In this document: piece by piece, positions 38,405 to 50,035 of the stretch
Layout: each line of letters starts with the position of its first letter
Numbering within the stretch: the first letter of the stretch is position 1
The notes under the pieces: generated by a model
The model's input: only the letters and a program-made list of their open reading frames with translations
Databases searched by the model: none
Told to the model about the DNA's origin: nothing
Made by a program: the position numbers and the translations under genes
Assembly (NCBI RefSeq): GCF_030867145.1
Contig: NC_134415.1
Span: 6,984,417 to 7,048,416 of the forward strand
DNA: 64,000 bases
Source of the DNA: Opisthocomus hoazin
Lineage: Eukaryota > Chordata > Aves > Opisthocomiformes > Opisthocomidae
Reading direction: 5' to 3'

Positions 38405-38647
38405 GGAGCATGACTTCTGTGGTATGGAATATCTCCACTGGCCAGGTTGGGTTAGCTGCCTGGCTGTGCTCCCTCCCAGCTCTTGTACACCTGCTCATTA
38501 GCTGAACACGGGAAACTGAAGAAAGTCCTTCATTTCTTAGCAACAACTAAAAACATCAGTGTATTATCAACATTCTTCTCATACTAAATCCAAAAACCAG
38601 CAGCTACTGGGAAGGAAGTTAACTCTATCCCAGCCAAAACCAGGACA

Positions 38648-41600
38648 AATACAAAAGTAGTCCCCAAAGCAATCCAAACCCTTGTGTAACCTGCGAGAAG
38701 GGAATTAGATCATGAGGGACCAAGAACGGGGTGATGGGACAAACTGCCCTTGGTCCTAGGTGAGGCTTGTCAGAGCCATTAAGGCCCGTGGGTGCCCCCA
38801 AGGCCATGAGACTCTTCCAAATACCTTTATCCATTACAACATAGATTTTACCACTGCAGACACAGCTGGTGTCAAATTCAGAGCCAGACTTTGGTGTAGG
38901 TCTTCCAAAGACCCACTGCCTTTCAAGATGAGATTGCCTAAGGTGTCTTGTGGCTGTATCCCCATCCCCACAGCTCTCCCCAGCAGGAGAAGATGCCCTC
39001 AGTCGTGTCATGGGGAGCAGCTGTGGATTCTTCTTCCCCATCCAAACCCACCCGTGGCTGCATTTACTCCCGGCCTTTCCTTGCCCAGGCTGAGGAACGG
39101 AGCCAGCGCACGAATGTCCTTCCCTGTGGCCCAGGCTGGGGTTTCGTGCAGCACGCCAACCACGGGCACTGCTCGGAGACGTGTCCGCAATGGAAACGCT
39201 GCTGGCTGCCGCCTACCATGAGCTGGGCTGGAAATCCCCACGGCAGAACGCTGCAGCACAGCAGTGCTGGCCCTTGCAATACCTGTCTGCAGATTAACCC
39301 TCTCTGCTTCGGCACCACAGCTTTTGACATACTTGATTAAGCACTTATTTCTCCCATAGCTTCCCACAAACCCAAGCAGGGGAACAGCAGTGACAGTAGC
39401 CATTTGCCAGCTAATGGCACGGGGAGGGTTCCTGCAAATGCAGTTTACCTAAATGCCATCTGCTCTCCCACACAGTCAGGAATGTTTTTCTTGTGTAAGG
39501 AGTTATCCTGGATCTAGTTTCTGTAACCCTCTGAGGCACGTTAAGCCCAAAGCCTAGTTGTTGTTGAGGTGAAAACATATGATTTGACAATCAGGGTCTA
39601 AAATTATGGGTTCTGCAATCTAGTTGTGGTTAATTACCAAAAAAGAAAAAGGAGTAAAAATAAAATTTCTCTTCTATTTTTTCTTCTAATATTTTTCTTC
39701 TCCTGCTTTTGCCTCTGCCTGAACTCTCCCCATTTGTTTTTGCTAGCTCTCTTGTTTATAGCCAGTGTGGGTCTCACACTGCGTTGTCCCAAAATGCATT
39801 AATGATTTCAAAGCACTCTGTTCTTCTGCGTATTCCTCACCCTTGCTTGATGAGCATTATTAATCACCTAACAGTCCCGTAAGTCTCCAAACCGAGGAGC
39901 CTATCGCTCCCTCTGGAAGCATCTTCCCAAACCTCGTGGGTGAGCCCGCCCGTCCTCGCTGTGCCTTCCTCCGCTGACCCCAGAGTACGCACAGATTCTG
40001 CTGACTTTTTAAAAGAAGTGACTGCAGGTGCCTAGCTCTTTGTTTATTCTGGCAAGGCTGAAAATAGCAACTGCTAACAAACATTTTGCCCTTCACAAGG
40101 CTTCTCACAGAGATGCAGCTGTTATCTCATCTAGTAAAAGTGCCAGCCCTAAGGGGAAAACAGACACTTAATTAGGTTAGGATAAGCTTCAAAAAGGTGA
40201 CTGTCTAAAATTAATACCCATAATGCTGTGTGGGCTCAGATCCTTAAACCGAATCCTCACTTGTGCGGTAGGGAACAATTATTTCAAGCTTTTTGTTTCC
40301 CCTGCTTGTCTCTCATGGATTGATGGCTCTGCTTAATCATCAAAAGCAGCATGTAAGAGGAAAAAGTATAGCTCTGTCGAGGTGGACAGACTGCCAGGAC
40401 ATAATTCACCCTCAGGAATAAATCACCTTCTGGATTCCTGAATTTACAAACCTGCCAAGGCAAAGTGCATCCACAGAGGGTCCACTGCAGGTTTTACAGT
40501 TAGACCAACGTCTTATGCAGGACTTTGGGGCTTTTGTCTGCACCGTGTGAAAATCCACCCAGCAAATGGTGGAACCTGGGACATCTTTTGCCCAGTAAAC
40601 TTTAGTGCCTGAACACGAGAAGTTTCCTGTAATTAGGGACATAGCAGTTAGTGCCAAATTTGCAAGGAACAAACCCAGGTTAGATTCAATTATTAATACA
40701 CATTCCAAAATATATTGGGCTTTGGACAAATAGCCTCCAAAGTGAGATAAGTTTTATATTCTGAGCCTCTACCATCCATACCAAAAGGAAAGTTATTCAA
40801 GCACATGGCCATTTTCATGAAATATAGCAATTGAAATAATACTAATACAGAACACAATTTGTGTTGAACATTGAGCCACATATGAAAGAGCCTCACCAAG
40901 GAATTTCTATCTCACAGTCCACTACAACGGTGTCTACAGGAAAAGCCCCAACAGGGAGACTAAGCAAAAGGTCATACCGGCTTAGTCTGAAGGATCACAA
41001 AGCTTCAGGTACAATCCATTAATCCAGTTTTGCAACACCCCGTCATCCGTTTTTATATATATTCAAGATGAGAGACATAAATCATGGGCCTTCTGACTTC
41101 TTTTTTACATTACGTCTGCTCTGAAGGCTTGAAAGCTTGCCTCAAACATTTATGAAGGCAACCAGGGCGGTCTGTCAAGACTACGTTTCCCTGCTCACAT
41201 ATATGAAACTATTTTTAAAATTACGGGGTCCTGCAGTCTGGTTAAGAGGCAAAAGGGATTAAGCCTGATTTAAAACACTTGAGGCTGAACAATGTTTGAT
41301 ATTTAAACAGAAATACCTTCCTGGGATTTCATGCAGGGCATGTCAGTTATACCTGTAGCTTCACATAAGCACATAGACACACATTCAGTAACTTAGCACA
41401 ATTAAAAATAAATACACTGAGTTCATGCATCAATCCTTGAAAAAGAAGATGTAAAGGAGACTACAACCAAGAAGTTCTGGATTAAGATATTATGTTTAAC
41501 AGTTTTGACTATCGGTGCATAGGTATAGAGAAGATCAGAAAGCCAAGAAACTGCATCAAATAAGAAAAGACACCTCAAAATTCAGCTCCCAGTTTTGACC

Positions 41601-43934
41601 GTCATCCTGTTTTTCTTCAAACTTGCACACTTCTGTGCCCCACTGTTCCTCAGGGAAATGCTTATTGTAATAAAGATGGAAATATTCCCTTGCCACTGCC
41701 CCATGCAGTGTAAGGAAATAAAAGAAACTGCCTTCTTTTCTCTGGATAGATTCCAGCCCCTCTACATTTTGATAGTTAAAACAACAATAAACATTCAGAT
41801 CCATCAATAAAATGAATAATTAAAATCCTACAGCTTCTCCTGTCTCACCAGGGGAAGAAAATCAGTGTGAAGACAGGCGTCATTATGGAAAATCCCAGGG
41901 TAAGCATAGCAGCTTCTCATGCAGAGAATTTTTTGTATACGCCCTGGGCCGTTTTTCCACAAAAAGCATGCAATAGAAAATGTGCGGACAAACAGTCAGG
42001 ATCCAGGGCCATGTATTACAGAAGAGTAACGTGCATCACAACTGTTCCTTTTGTAACGCTACAGCTCAGCCAGCAGAGAGGAGGGCTGGAAGAAGCTGTG
42101 GCTTGAGCTCTCTCAGGCCAGAAGCAACACCTGTGGGTTGCTCAGCAAATTTGGCTTACGCTGGGTGTTAGCTCATGGATAGGAGCTGTCTAGCCCAGCT
42201 TCTATTGCTGTGGCAGATAGCAACCCACAAGTATTTCAGCTGGTCTAACTTATTCTCTTTACCTCATTTCACAATGCCCACCCTAATGGTTCTGTTTAAG
42301 AGCAGCAACAAAGCTCCAGGCACGGTCCATGCTGAGCACGCAAGGGGAGATAACCCCACTGCTTCATGCAACTCGTACAGCTGCAAAGGCTTCTGTGCCC
42401 ACGGACAGACAGGTCCTGATGCTGTAACTCCTCAGAGAGCTTGGCAGGACACATCTGTTTCGGTTTTCAAGATTATACCTTGAAGAAGTCACCATGTCAC
42501 AGAATTTGAGAAACTCAATAGCAAATAGTAAGTCAAAAGCACTTGTATTTACCTCTGCCAAGGGCGGGGTGTGTGTGTGTGTGTGTGTGTGTAAAATAAG
42601 TAAAGAGAGAGCCTTAAAATGTTATGCAAAAAAAAATAATCACTGCTAGATCTTGTCTGTAAAATATACATTGCTGAGGTCAACTGTCAACCTCATTCAC
42701 AAACCTTACTGAGCCTTTTCCTAAAACCATACCAAGTTTCAGACTTCACTGTGAGACCAGCTGAACTTTGCCTGATTTCTAGTTTTTGGCACATCTATTG
42801 GAGAGCTTTAGTAATCAGATGCCAAATAATCATTCTTTCAAGATAAAAGGTAACATGGATCATAATTGTTCATGTTGCAAAATTACAGAAGTGGCTGGAG
42901 CTACACCGGGGAGCAGTATGACCCGCCATCTTCCAGCCTTAAATTAATTACATGAGGAAATTTACCGGTTTTATATTTTCCTTTTACAGGTCATTAAATA
43001 CCAATGTAATTGCTGCGTTGTTTCATTTCTAGAACATGAATTCTAATTAATAGCATTGCAGTAAGTTAATTTAATATGCTAATCGCTTCAGAATAGCTGA
43101 ATTGTTGTCATTATAGAGCACCTGCAGATGTTCAGCCAATCAGCTCGTTCATTATCTGACCATCCTCATGTATCCATACGTAGAGAAAACTTTGCCTGCA
43201 GGAAGGGTAATGAAATGTTTCCACTTTTACTACTGGAGAAAGCTTTGCCTTTTCTAAGGGCAAAAGGTCTAAGGGGAAGGAGATAGTTGTAGCTATATAG
43301 AATAATTTTTTTTTTTTATACCCCTGACATTTTAGGAAATGGAACTATCTCTCAATGTCTGTAACCAGAACGTGCTGTCCTATACTGCCTCCCACCTGCA
43401 CGGCTATTATAATTGTTTAAATGCAGCCTCACGTTGCAAATGCCCACAAGCTCTGTATAAGTCAACACCAGGCCATTTCTACAGCATTTCAAGCAAATTG
43501 TCACATGGACATGATTCAGAATAACCAGATGGAACTATTCTCGCTCTGCTTAATGGTCCTTATTCTGATGAAAAACCACGCTGTTTCTGGAGACCTAGAA
43601 GAAGGCAGGAAACTGACAAATATACTTAATAATTTCAATCCTTTTCATCAAGAAGCCCCTTTTTTAAAGGTGTTACAGCAATGTCAGAATATTTGAACTA
43701 CTGGCCTGCAATTTTTTCAGTCTTTGCCTTTAGAGACTGGCATTTTCTTTATGACTTGTATACCTCCAAGTGCACCCTTGGAACTAAAAAAGACAATAAA
43801 AATGAAGGACATAAGTTTCATGGAAGTAAAATACTATTTCCAATATGAGGGTAAGGAAACAGGCAAACAGAGTGAAGTGATTTTCCACAGTCACTTCAGT
43901 TAGGAAATAACACATGTAACAACCTGGAATCAAA
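38648..43934. other. Intergenic, nothing recognised apart from a GT microsatellite
   Basis: No gene or named interspersed repeat is visible. Overlapping open frames of up to about 150 codons at 38760-39400 lie in slightly GC-rich sequence and have no family match. A block at about 42940-43150 is rich in TAATTA-type cores and could be regulatory. Confidence 0.5.
42569..42592. repeat. (GT)12 microsatellite
   Basis: Twelve uninterrupted GT units follow AGGGCGGG. It is the longest dinucleotide repeat in the window and probably polymorphic. Confidence 0.95.
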
Positions 43935-44310
43935 GAAGAATTGAGGTGGGTCTGGAGCTTGTCTCATCCAACTCCCCACTCTCTGCAGGGACACTTTCAA
44001 GTGACCATGGGTTGCTTAGGGCCTTGTCCCGTCAAACTCTGTATACCTCTGAGGGTGAAGACCCTCTGCCTTCCCTGAGCAGCGTGTCCCCATGCTGCAT
44101 CCCTCTGGCTGTGACATTTTTGTCCCTGTACCAAGCTGATGTTTGTCTCGTTGCAGTGTGTGACATGCCACTGCATGCCTGTCACCGTGCACCTCTGGGA
44201 AGAGCCTGTCTCCATGTCCTCAGCCCTCCTAGCTGGAGGCAGCTATCAGATCTCCTCGAGTCTCCTCCAGGCTGAACAGACCGAGTCCCTCCATCTCGCC
44301 ACGCGCTGAA
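43935..44310 (-). mobile_element. Diverged CR1 LINE 3' end fragment
   Basis: On the minus strand, the CR1 landmarks appear in order but altered. The plus strand reads CTTGTCTCATCCAACTCCCC, then TTCCCTGAGCAGCGTGTCCC, then CTCTGGCTGTGACATTTTTG. It finishes with CTCCTCCAGGCTGAACAGAC and GAGTCCCTCCATCTCGCC, which match the coding 5' side. No frame is open throughout. Its age lies between the recent copies and the one at 32130. Confidence 0.8.
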
Positions 44311-46573
44311 ATCGTTTCCATTCAGAAGCGAGTGTACTTTTATTCTTGGCTGGAGCTATACAGATTTGCCTGTCCTTGTTTCCATGTCAGGGCTGGTAGC
44401 TTTTTAGGACTGGCATCCAAGGCTGTACTTTGCTTTCCTAAATTAGAGGCTCTCTGTGCTGGTAGGAAGCCAGCAGGAGACGCTTCCTCTTCGGTGGGTG
44501 AGACAGTGCCAATCACCCTACAAGTAGTACCGGGCCTCTGTGCGAACGAGTGGCTGCTGGCAAGTGCGGGTCCTGGGGCTCCTCTCGTTCTCAAACTCTT
44601 GTCTTTCCCGAAATGCTGCAGCTCTTTTCTCTGCTTGGAAATCTGCCTGCAGTTAGTGCTGCCTGAGCTGGCTCCATCGTAATGACTCGAATAGATGTAA
44701 CCTTGTTTCCAAAGCATGCTGCCGTTATGTAAAGCATGAGAGGACTGTTCATCTCTTTGTGAAAGGCAATGGGAGTTCTTTACAATTTGTTCAGATTCTT
44801 ATTCCGCAAGTTGAAACTTACAACGTTAATAGAGGCTTAGGCTTTCAAAAAGGAGGACAGATCGGCTTTTTGGCATGCGCTGTACGTTCCTGTAGCTCGA
44901 GAAGCATTATAACATCATTTTTAGGAGAGAAGATACAAATTTCTGGCAAAGGAGCAAAACAGAATAAAACAAGCTGAATTTGCCTTGCAACCTTCTCTCC
45001 TCAGTAGCAGAGATCTGGTTTTGCTTTTAGATTTGTTCAAATATAGTAAAGTAACAGCAGAATTCAGCAAAGGATAGACCCTTCGTTCACAGCTAGGTAA
45101 ATGTGTGCTTTATTCTGCTTCAGTACAGATCATCCTTATCTATATATTTGACATCCAGGTTCACTACTTCCAGGGACCATTTTGTAGCAGAACTATAAAA
45201 GAACATTCATTCTGATTTAGTTTTGTAATTAATCTGACGTCCTTGGATCTAATTCAAGGCCATCTCGGTCTCCAAGCTTTTAGAAGAGTTGTTCTTATTT
45301 TATACCAGCATGTGTTAAAGAAAATATTGGCCTCTTTTCCTAGAGCTGGACTTGTGCAACGTTTACATGTAAAAATAATCCCACTGAGACCCCCATAGCT
45401 GCTTTGATTGCAAAAAGCCAAATGTTCCTATCTACTACGCAGCGAGGAAAGGAGCACGCTGGAAGAAAGGACAAGAGGAAAACACAGATGAGATGGAAGA
45501 GCGCTTTGTCCCATATTCCTGGTGAGTTTGCAGAATCTCCTCTGTATTAACATTGCAAAGTTTGGTATCTGCAAGGTTCAGAGGAGCCAGCAAGCAGTTC
45601 CTGGAATGGGCATAACCCCTCATGCCCAGCACGTTTTTCAGTCCAAGTTAATGCTGCTCGCAGCAATGTTAGCAGCACCTCAGTGCAGCCGCAATTGCCC
45701 ACGGCAGTGCAGAACAGCAGCACAGCAGCTCTGGCAGGAGGGATTTATAAGGGCAGGGCTACCGCTTCCCGGGATAGTGAGCAGCAGCAAACCAGTGCCA
45801 CTGCCACGATGGAAATACTGCCCTGCTGAGCCTAGCTGGAACAGGGCCCTCGAGCCAAGGAGAGCCTGTGCTGGGCAACATGGCTACGAGGAGGTAAAGG
45901 TGAAGTCTCACATTTGCAGCATACACAGGCTATTTGTGGAAGGCTCTCCGTGTCTCTCATGCTATCACAAACCTCGTCCCTCTCCAGGAAGGTGCCTTGG
46001 GTTCATGTCAGTTTGCAGGGCATTTCAGATAGTTTCTCCTTTCTACCAAAGGCAGAAAGGTAGGAGGCATTTCACCAAGATGAGCAGGAACTAGTACAGA
46101 AGCAGAGAAATGACTCCTCACAGTTTCACGGGTGCTAAAGTCTAACCAGCTTTTGGCTGACAACTAGGAAAAAAATGAGAGATGTGCTTTCTTTGCCTCC
46201 TTTTGCTCTCAGGAAAGATCTTGAAAGATCTAACTTCAATGAGACTGGGAAATTGAAGCCAAGAGACAAGGGAGGCAGAAAAAAGATGACCCCAAACTGA
46301 CTGTTCACCCTCTCTTCTGTGATTCATTCCAACTCATCCACCTGACCTGCAGACAACCCCTTCCAGGAAGGGGGGGGGGGGGAGGAAACCCTGTAAGGGA
46401 CATTTTTCTCTGAATAGAGAATGCTCAGTCATCTACAGTTTCCTCCCTCACTGTGTGAGAGATTGCAGTTCAGAATGGAAACAGGAGGCCTGTCATGGCA
46501 GGGATGGTGAACAGGGTAAGTTATCTGCTACTGAAACAAATGGAGTCTCCAAATGAAGAAAAGAAAGAAACAT

Positions 46574-46575
<2 letters not shown>
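44311..46575. other. Intergenic, nothing recognised
   Basis: The longest open frame here is 190 codons (45522-46094, +). It has no recognisable domain, no compositional bias and no convincing start context, so I leave it out as a gene. A run of 13 G lies at 46370-46382. Confidence 0.5.
46370..46382. repeat. G13 homopolymer
   Basis: Thirteen consecutive G follow TTCCAGGAA. Such runs are prone to length error in sequencing, so the exact count is uncertain. Confidence 0.9.

Positions 46576-46604
<29 letters not shown>
46576..46604. repeat. A29 homopolymer in purine-rich context
   Basis: Twenty-nine consecutive A follow AAGAAAGAAACATGC and precede GAAAGAATC. It lies about 80 bp before a CR1 fragment. 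CR1 has no poly(A) tail, so this run is not part of that element. Its exact length may be affected by sequencing error. Confidence 0.9.
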
Positions 46605-46606
<2 letters not shown>

Positions 46607-46682
46607 AAGAATCTGCCAGATCAGACACGAACAGGAGTCATTACTTCTCTGAGAAAAGTTACCTGTGTTCTGTCTGCTATCT

Positions 46683-47203
46683 CAGTACTGCATCCAGTTC
46701 TGGGCTACACAGTTTAAGAAAGATGAGGAACTACTGGAGAGAGTCCAGCGGAGGGCTATGAGGATGGTGAGGGGACTGGAGCATCTCTCCTACGAGGAAA
46801 GTCTGAGGGAGCTGGGCTCGTTCAGCCTGGAGAAGAGAAGGCTGCGAGGGGACCTAATAAATGCTTACAAATATCTGAAGGGTGGGTGTCAGGAGGATGG
46901 GGCCAGACTCTTTTCAGTGGTGCCCAGTGACAGGACAAGGGGCAATGGGCACAAACTGAAGCAGAGGAAGCTCCAGCTGAACATGAGGAAGAACTTTTTC
47001 ACTCTGAGGGTGACGGAGCCCTGGAACAGGCTGCCCAGAGGGGCTGTGGAGTCTCCTCCTCTGGAGATATTCAAAGCCCACCTGGACTCATTCCTGTGCA
47101 GCCTGCTCTGGGTGACCCTGCTTTGGCAGGGGGGTTGGACTAGATGACCCACAGAGGTCCCTTCTGACGCCTGCCATGCTGGGATTCTGTAATTCTGCAA
47201 TGT
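46683..47203 (+). mobile_element. CR1 LINE, 3' end with open C-terminal frame
   Basis: The frame at about 46683-47147 encodes the CR1 ORF2 C-terminus without interruption: [59 protein letters not shown], then a stop after LLWQGGWTR. The element ends with GATTCTGTAATTCTGCAAT, a slightly mutated ATTCTGTG tail. It is close in sequence to the copy at 1025-1542. It is 5'-truncated and lacks the RT core. Confidence 0.93.
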
Positions 47204-49599
47204 CTGAACTATCTCAAAGGCAGAGTGTTAGCATACAAACAAGAAAAGGAGTAAGAACAAAACGGTGAAGCTTTGTGCGAGAGAAATCAGAAACCCAAAG
47301 TCTTTCGTGCCTCTTAGTGTCACACAGTAGTGACAGGCCTCTGCAATTCCCCAGTTTGACATCAGTGCCTAGGTGTGGTCTGTCCTGTGTCTGTTCACCA
47401 CTAGCTAGCTGGCCATGAAAGGTGTTCAGGCTGAGAGCCAGACAGACGTACCGCCACTGTCATGGCCTTTGGGGAGGCGGCTGGAGCTGGAAGGAAATGC
47501 ATGGAAGTGGAACTGCTTCTACTTGTACTTCATTAAAAAAAAACAAAACAGGAGGTGTTCCCCCTCTTCTCCCTTTCCTGGATCTGGGAGGAGAGAAAGG
47601 TAAAATAAAACCTGGTTCAAAAGGATAACAAATTTTCAGCTCCAGTGTATTACCACTACCATAAATGTTATTATTTTTACTTAATGATGCATCTCAAAGA
47701 AACTACAAAGTGTGCACATCACGTTCTGTTAGTGCATGTCAGCGCATGCTAGAAAGTAGAGAATAATCTAACCAGTCTTCCTTAAATTTAGAAGTTTTGT
47801 ATTTAGAAAACCTTGCAATACTCCGAGCTTATACACCCAAGCTATAACATATATTGTACCGTGCTGTATTTCGCTCCATGTGAACACAGCTCTGTAACAG
47901 TCAGCAAAGAGTCTATTCAGAGATCTTCCTAGTTACACATTTTCCAAAGGAAATTCATTTTCCAGGGTCATTTTAAAAATATATTCCAATGAACTGATTT
48001 CACTCTTTGTTCTCCAGCAGGCAGCCCACTTGAAAACGAGTATTTCCAAGACTCCTCATTCACATGTGAGATCCCAGCAGCACTGCAGAACCCACCAGTG
48101 AAGATGTGTGACACTCAATCAGTTCCCCAGCAGACTGACCTAACCTCCATAAATGTGCCATTAAAAGCTAACTACTTCCATCCCCATCTAGCAGCCTGCA
48201 CACAGAGGGAGCATTAATCTTGAAGGCTCTCCATTTTATTCTCTGGGAATATCTGAGCGATTCCAATTTGCAGCAACACTTCAGTGACTGTGGAAAGATG
48301 TGGACACAGCTTAAGTAATTGCTCAAGTGCTAAGACTATTTTTCTCTCGTTCTGCAGCCAAGTCTCAGACCCCTTTAGCTGATGAAAGTACAGTTGCCCC
48401 TTGGGATTTACCACATGCCACAGATTCAGCTAAAGATGCCTTAGCTGCTGGACTACAGTGTCGTACAAAGCACATGCCAGCTCCCTGAACCACTGCTCAG
48501 CCCTTAGACAGGCCATTTCTTTTTCTCACCATGATAACTGACTGTGGGTAGTGAGTGATTCAAGCGGAGAGTAGCACACACTGCCTCACGGCAGCGAGAA
48601 AAGCTGAATCTGCTCATCCCATGGCTGAATCTGTCCCTCTCTGCTGTCAGCCAAGGGTGACAGATGAAACATTGCGTTAACCTGATGTAATTAAAAGATA
48701 GACCTGGGGGAGAGACAGTACAAGGAACAGCTGTCAAAACATAGTTCGGGCCCAATATTTAAGCGTCTCTTATCAGTGTTTATCCATTCGAAGGCTGTAC
48801 TAACAGAGAAGAGCTTGTGTACAGCTGCGCACGCACGTCTGTGCTTGGGAAGGCAAGCGGCCCTCGCAGGCTGCTCACCGAGCTGCGCAGCACTTTGGTG
48901 CTGGGTGTTAACACGCCAGCTCAGTACTTTGTGTCTAAGCCTACTTCTAGACAGTGTTTCATGTTTGCAGTGTGTTGTGCATCATAGAAGTGGTTCCCAG
49001 AGATTCCTTGCTCGGCGGTCCTGTTTCTCCATCGCAGTGATACCCAATGGGCTTAACTCAGCAGATATTGTCCCTTTGGATACCTTCAGCTTAGACAATT
49101 TCTGTCTTGGCAGTTGCTACCTTTGTAGTTAAATAGAAGTGCTACAAATGAAGAGTGTCTAGATTTTACTCTCCAGAGCAGGGATGGTCCGGGAAGCCAC
49201 TGCCCTGTCTTACAATGGTAGCTTGGCTGATTCCTTGGCAGCCTTCAACTGGCAGGATAAATCCCAGCTTCTTTGAGCACAGGTTCTTAAGGAATACCGC
49301 AGGATTCAGTCCAAATTGAAAACGAGTCTTCCACACTTCAGTCTGAAGAGACAAATTCTAGTGCCTGAGCCATTTGTCTGGCTGTAATCACAGGGAGTGC
49401 TTCCAGGTAACCGATACAGGGAAGCTATACGTTATCCACTGGCAAACTACACGTGGCTCAGCAGCCACAGGTCTGCCATTCCTGTTACAGAACTACTCTG
49501 TCACAAAAAAGCCAAAGGTCGTCCTTAGACGGATGAAGCTAAATGTCACACTAAGCTATATAAACAGATTAAAATAAATTTATAAAAATCCTGCTCCAT
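47204..49599. other. Intergenic, nothing recognised
   Basis: No gene or named repeat is visible. Open frames are at most about 118 codons and random in character. Confidence 0.5.
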
Positions 49600-50035
49600 G
49601 AAGTGCTGGTAAGGCATGGTCTGGATTACTGCATCCAATTCACTGTAGCCCACTTCAAGGCAGAGATCTAGACAAAGTGTGCAGCTGGGTACGATCAAAG
49701 GGATGGGAGAGATTTAATCTGGAAAAGAGAAGGCAGAGGGAAAACTGTAAAGCTTCATGTACACCAAATGCTACTGCAAAGCAGGGAACTGCCTCGTCCC
49801 AATGCCTGTTGCATAGGACAGAATTAATGGCTTTGATTGCCCAAGGTAGATGCAAATGTGACATTAGGAGAGCTTTCTAGTGGGAGGGTTAGTTTAGCAC
49901 TCCAAGACTGCCTGGGGAGGTTGTGGAGTCTCCATCAGCAGAGGTTTTTAAGAAGAGGTTGGACAATCATCTGGTCAGAACAGTCAGGGGGAGTGGACTC
50001 AAGAAGCTCTCATAGTCTCTTGCGATCCTATTTTT
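49600..50035 (+). mobile_element. Old diverged CR1 LINE 3' end fragment
   Basis: On the plus strand the CR1 ORF2 C-terminal landmarks survive as GGATTACTGCATCCAATTCA, TTTAATCTGGAAAAGAGAAG and CTGCCTGGGGAGGTTGTGGA, followed by a TCTCTTGCGATCC end. Frames are broken and parts are missing between the landmarks. It is much older than its neighbour at 46683. Confidence 0.8.

Larger units (their letters stand above)
38019..38647 (-). mobile_element. Solo LTR of an avian endogenous retrovirus
   Basis: Read on the minus strand, the element begins TGTCCTGGTTTTGGCTGGGA and ends GTTAAGCCATGCCA, giving TG...CA termini over 629 bp. A TATA box (TTATAAA on the plus strand, 38398-38404) and a downstream ATTAAA polyadenylation hexamer (plus-strand TTTAAT, 38144-38149) sit in LTR order. 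The opening sequence and overall layout match a widespread class of bird ERV LTRs, probably ERVL- or ERVK-like. The flanks AACAC (38014-38018) and AATAC (38648-38652) could be a 5-bp target duplication with one mismatch. No internal gag, pol or env sequence adjoins it, so it is a solo LTR left by recombination. Confidence 0.9.

Noticed and set aside
38760..39403. Cluster of overlapping open frames on both strands after the LTR, considered as retroviral internal sequence
   Set aside because: None shows gag, pol or env character, and the LTR runs on the minus strand so that internal sequence would have to lie on the other side. Slight GC richness explains the open frames.
45522..46094. Plus-strand 190-codon open frame
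   Set aside because: It has no domain, motif, signal peptide or composition that suggests coding, and no promoter or polyadenylation context. Frames of this length occur by chance in 64 kb.
46100..46576. Possible processed retropseudogene ending in the A29 run
   Set aside because: I do not recognise a parent transcript, no target duplication is evident and no polyadenylation hexamer lies just upstream of the run. It is kept only as a finding to check.
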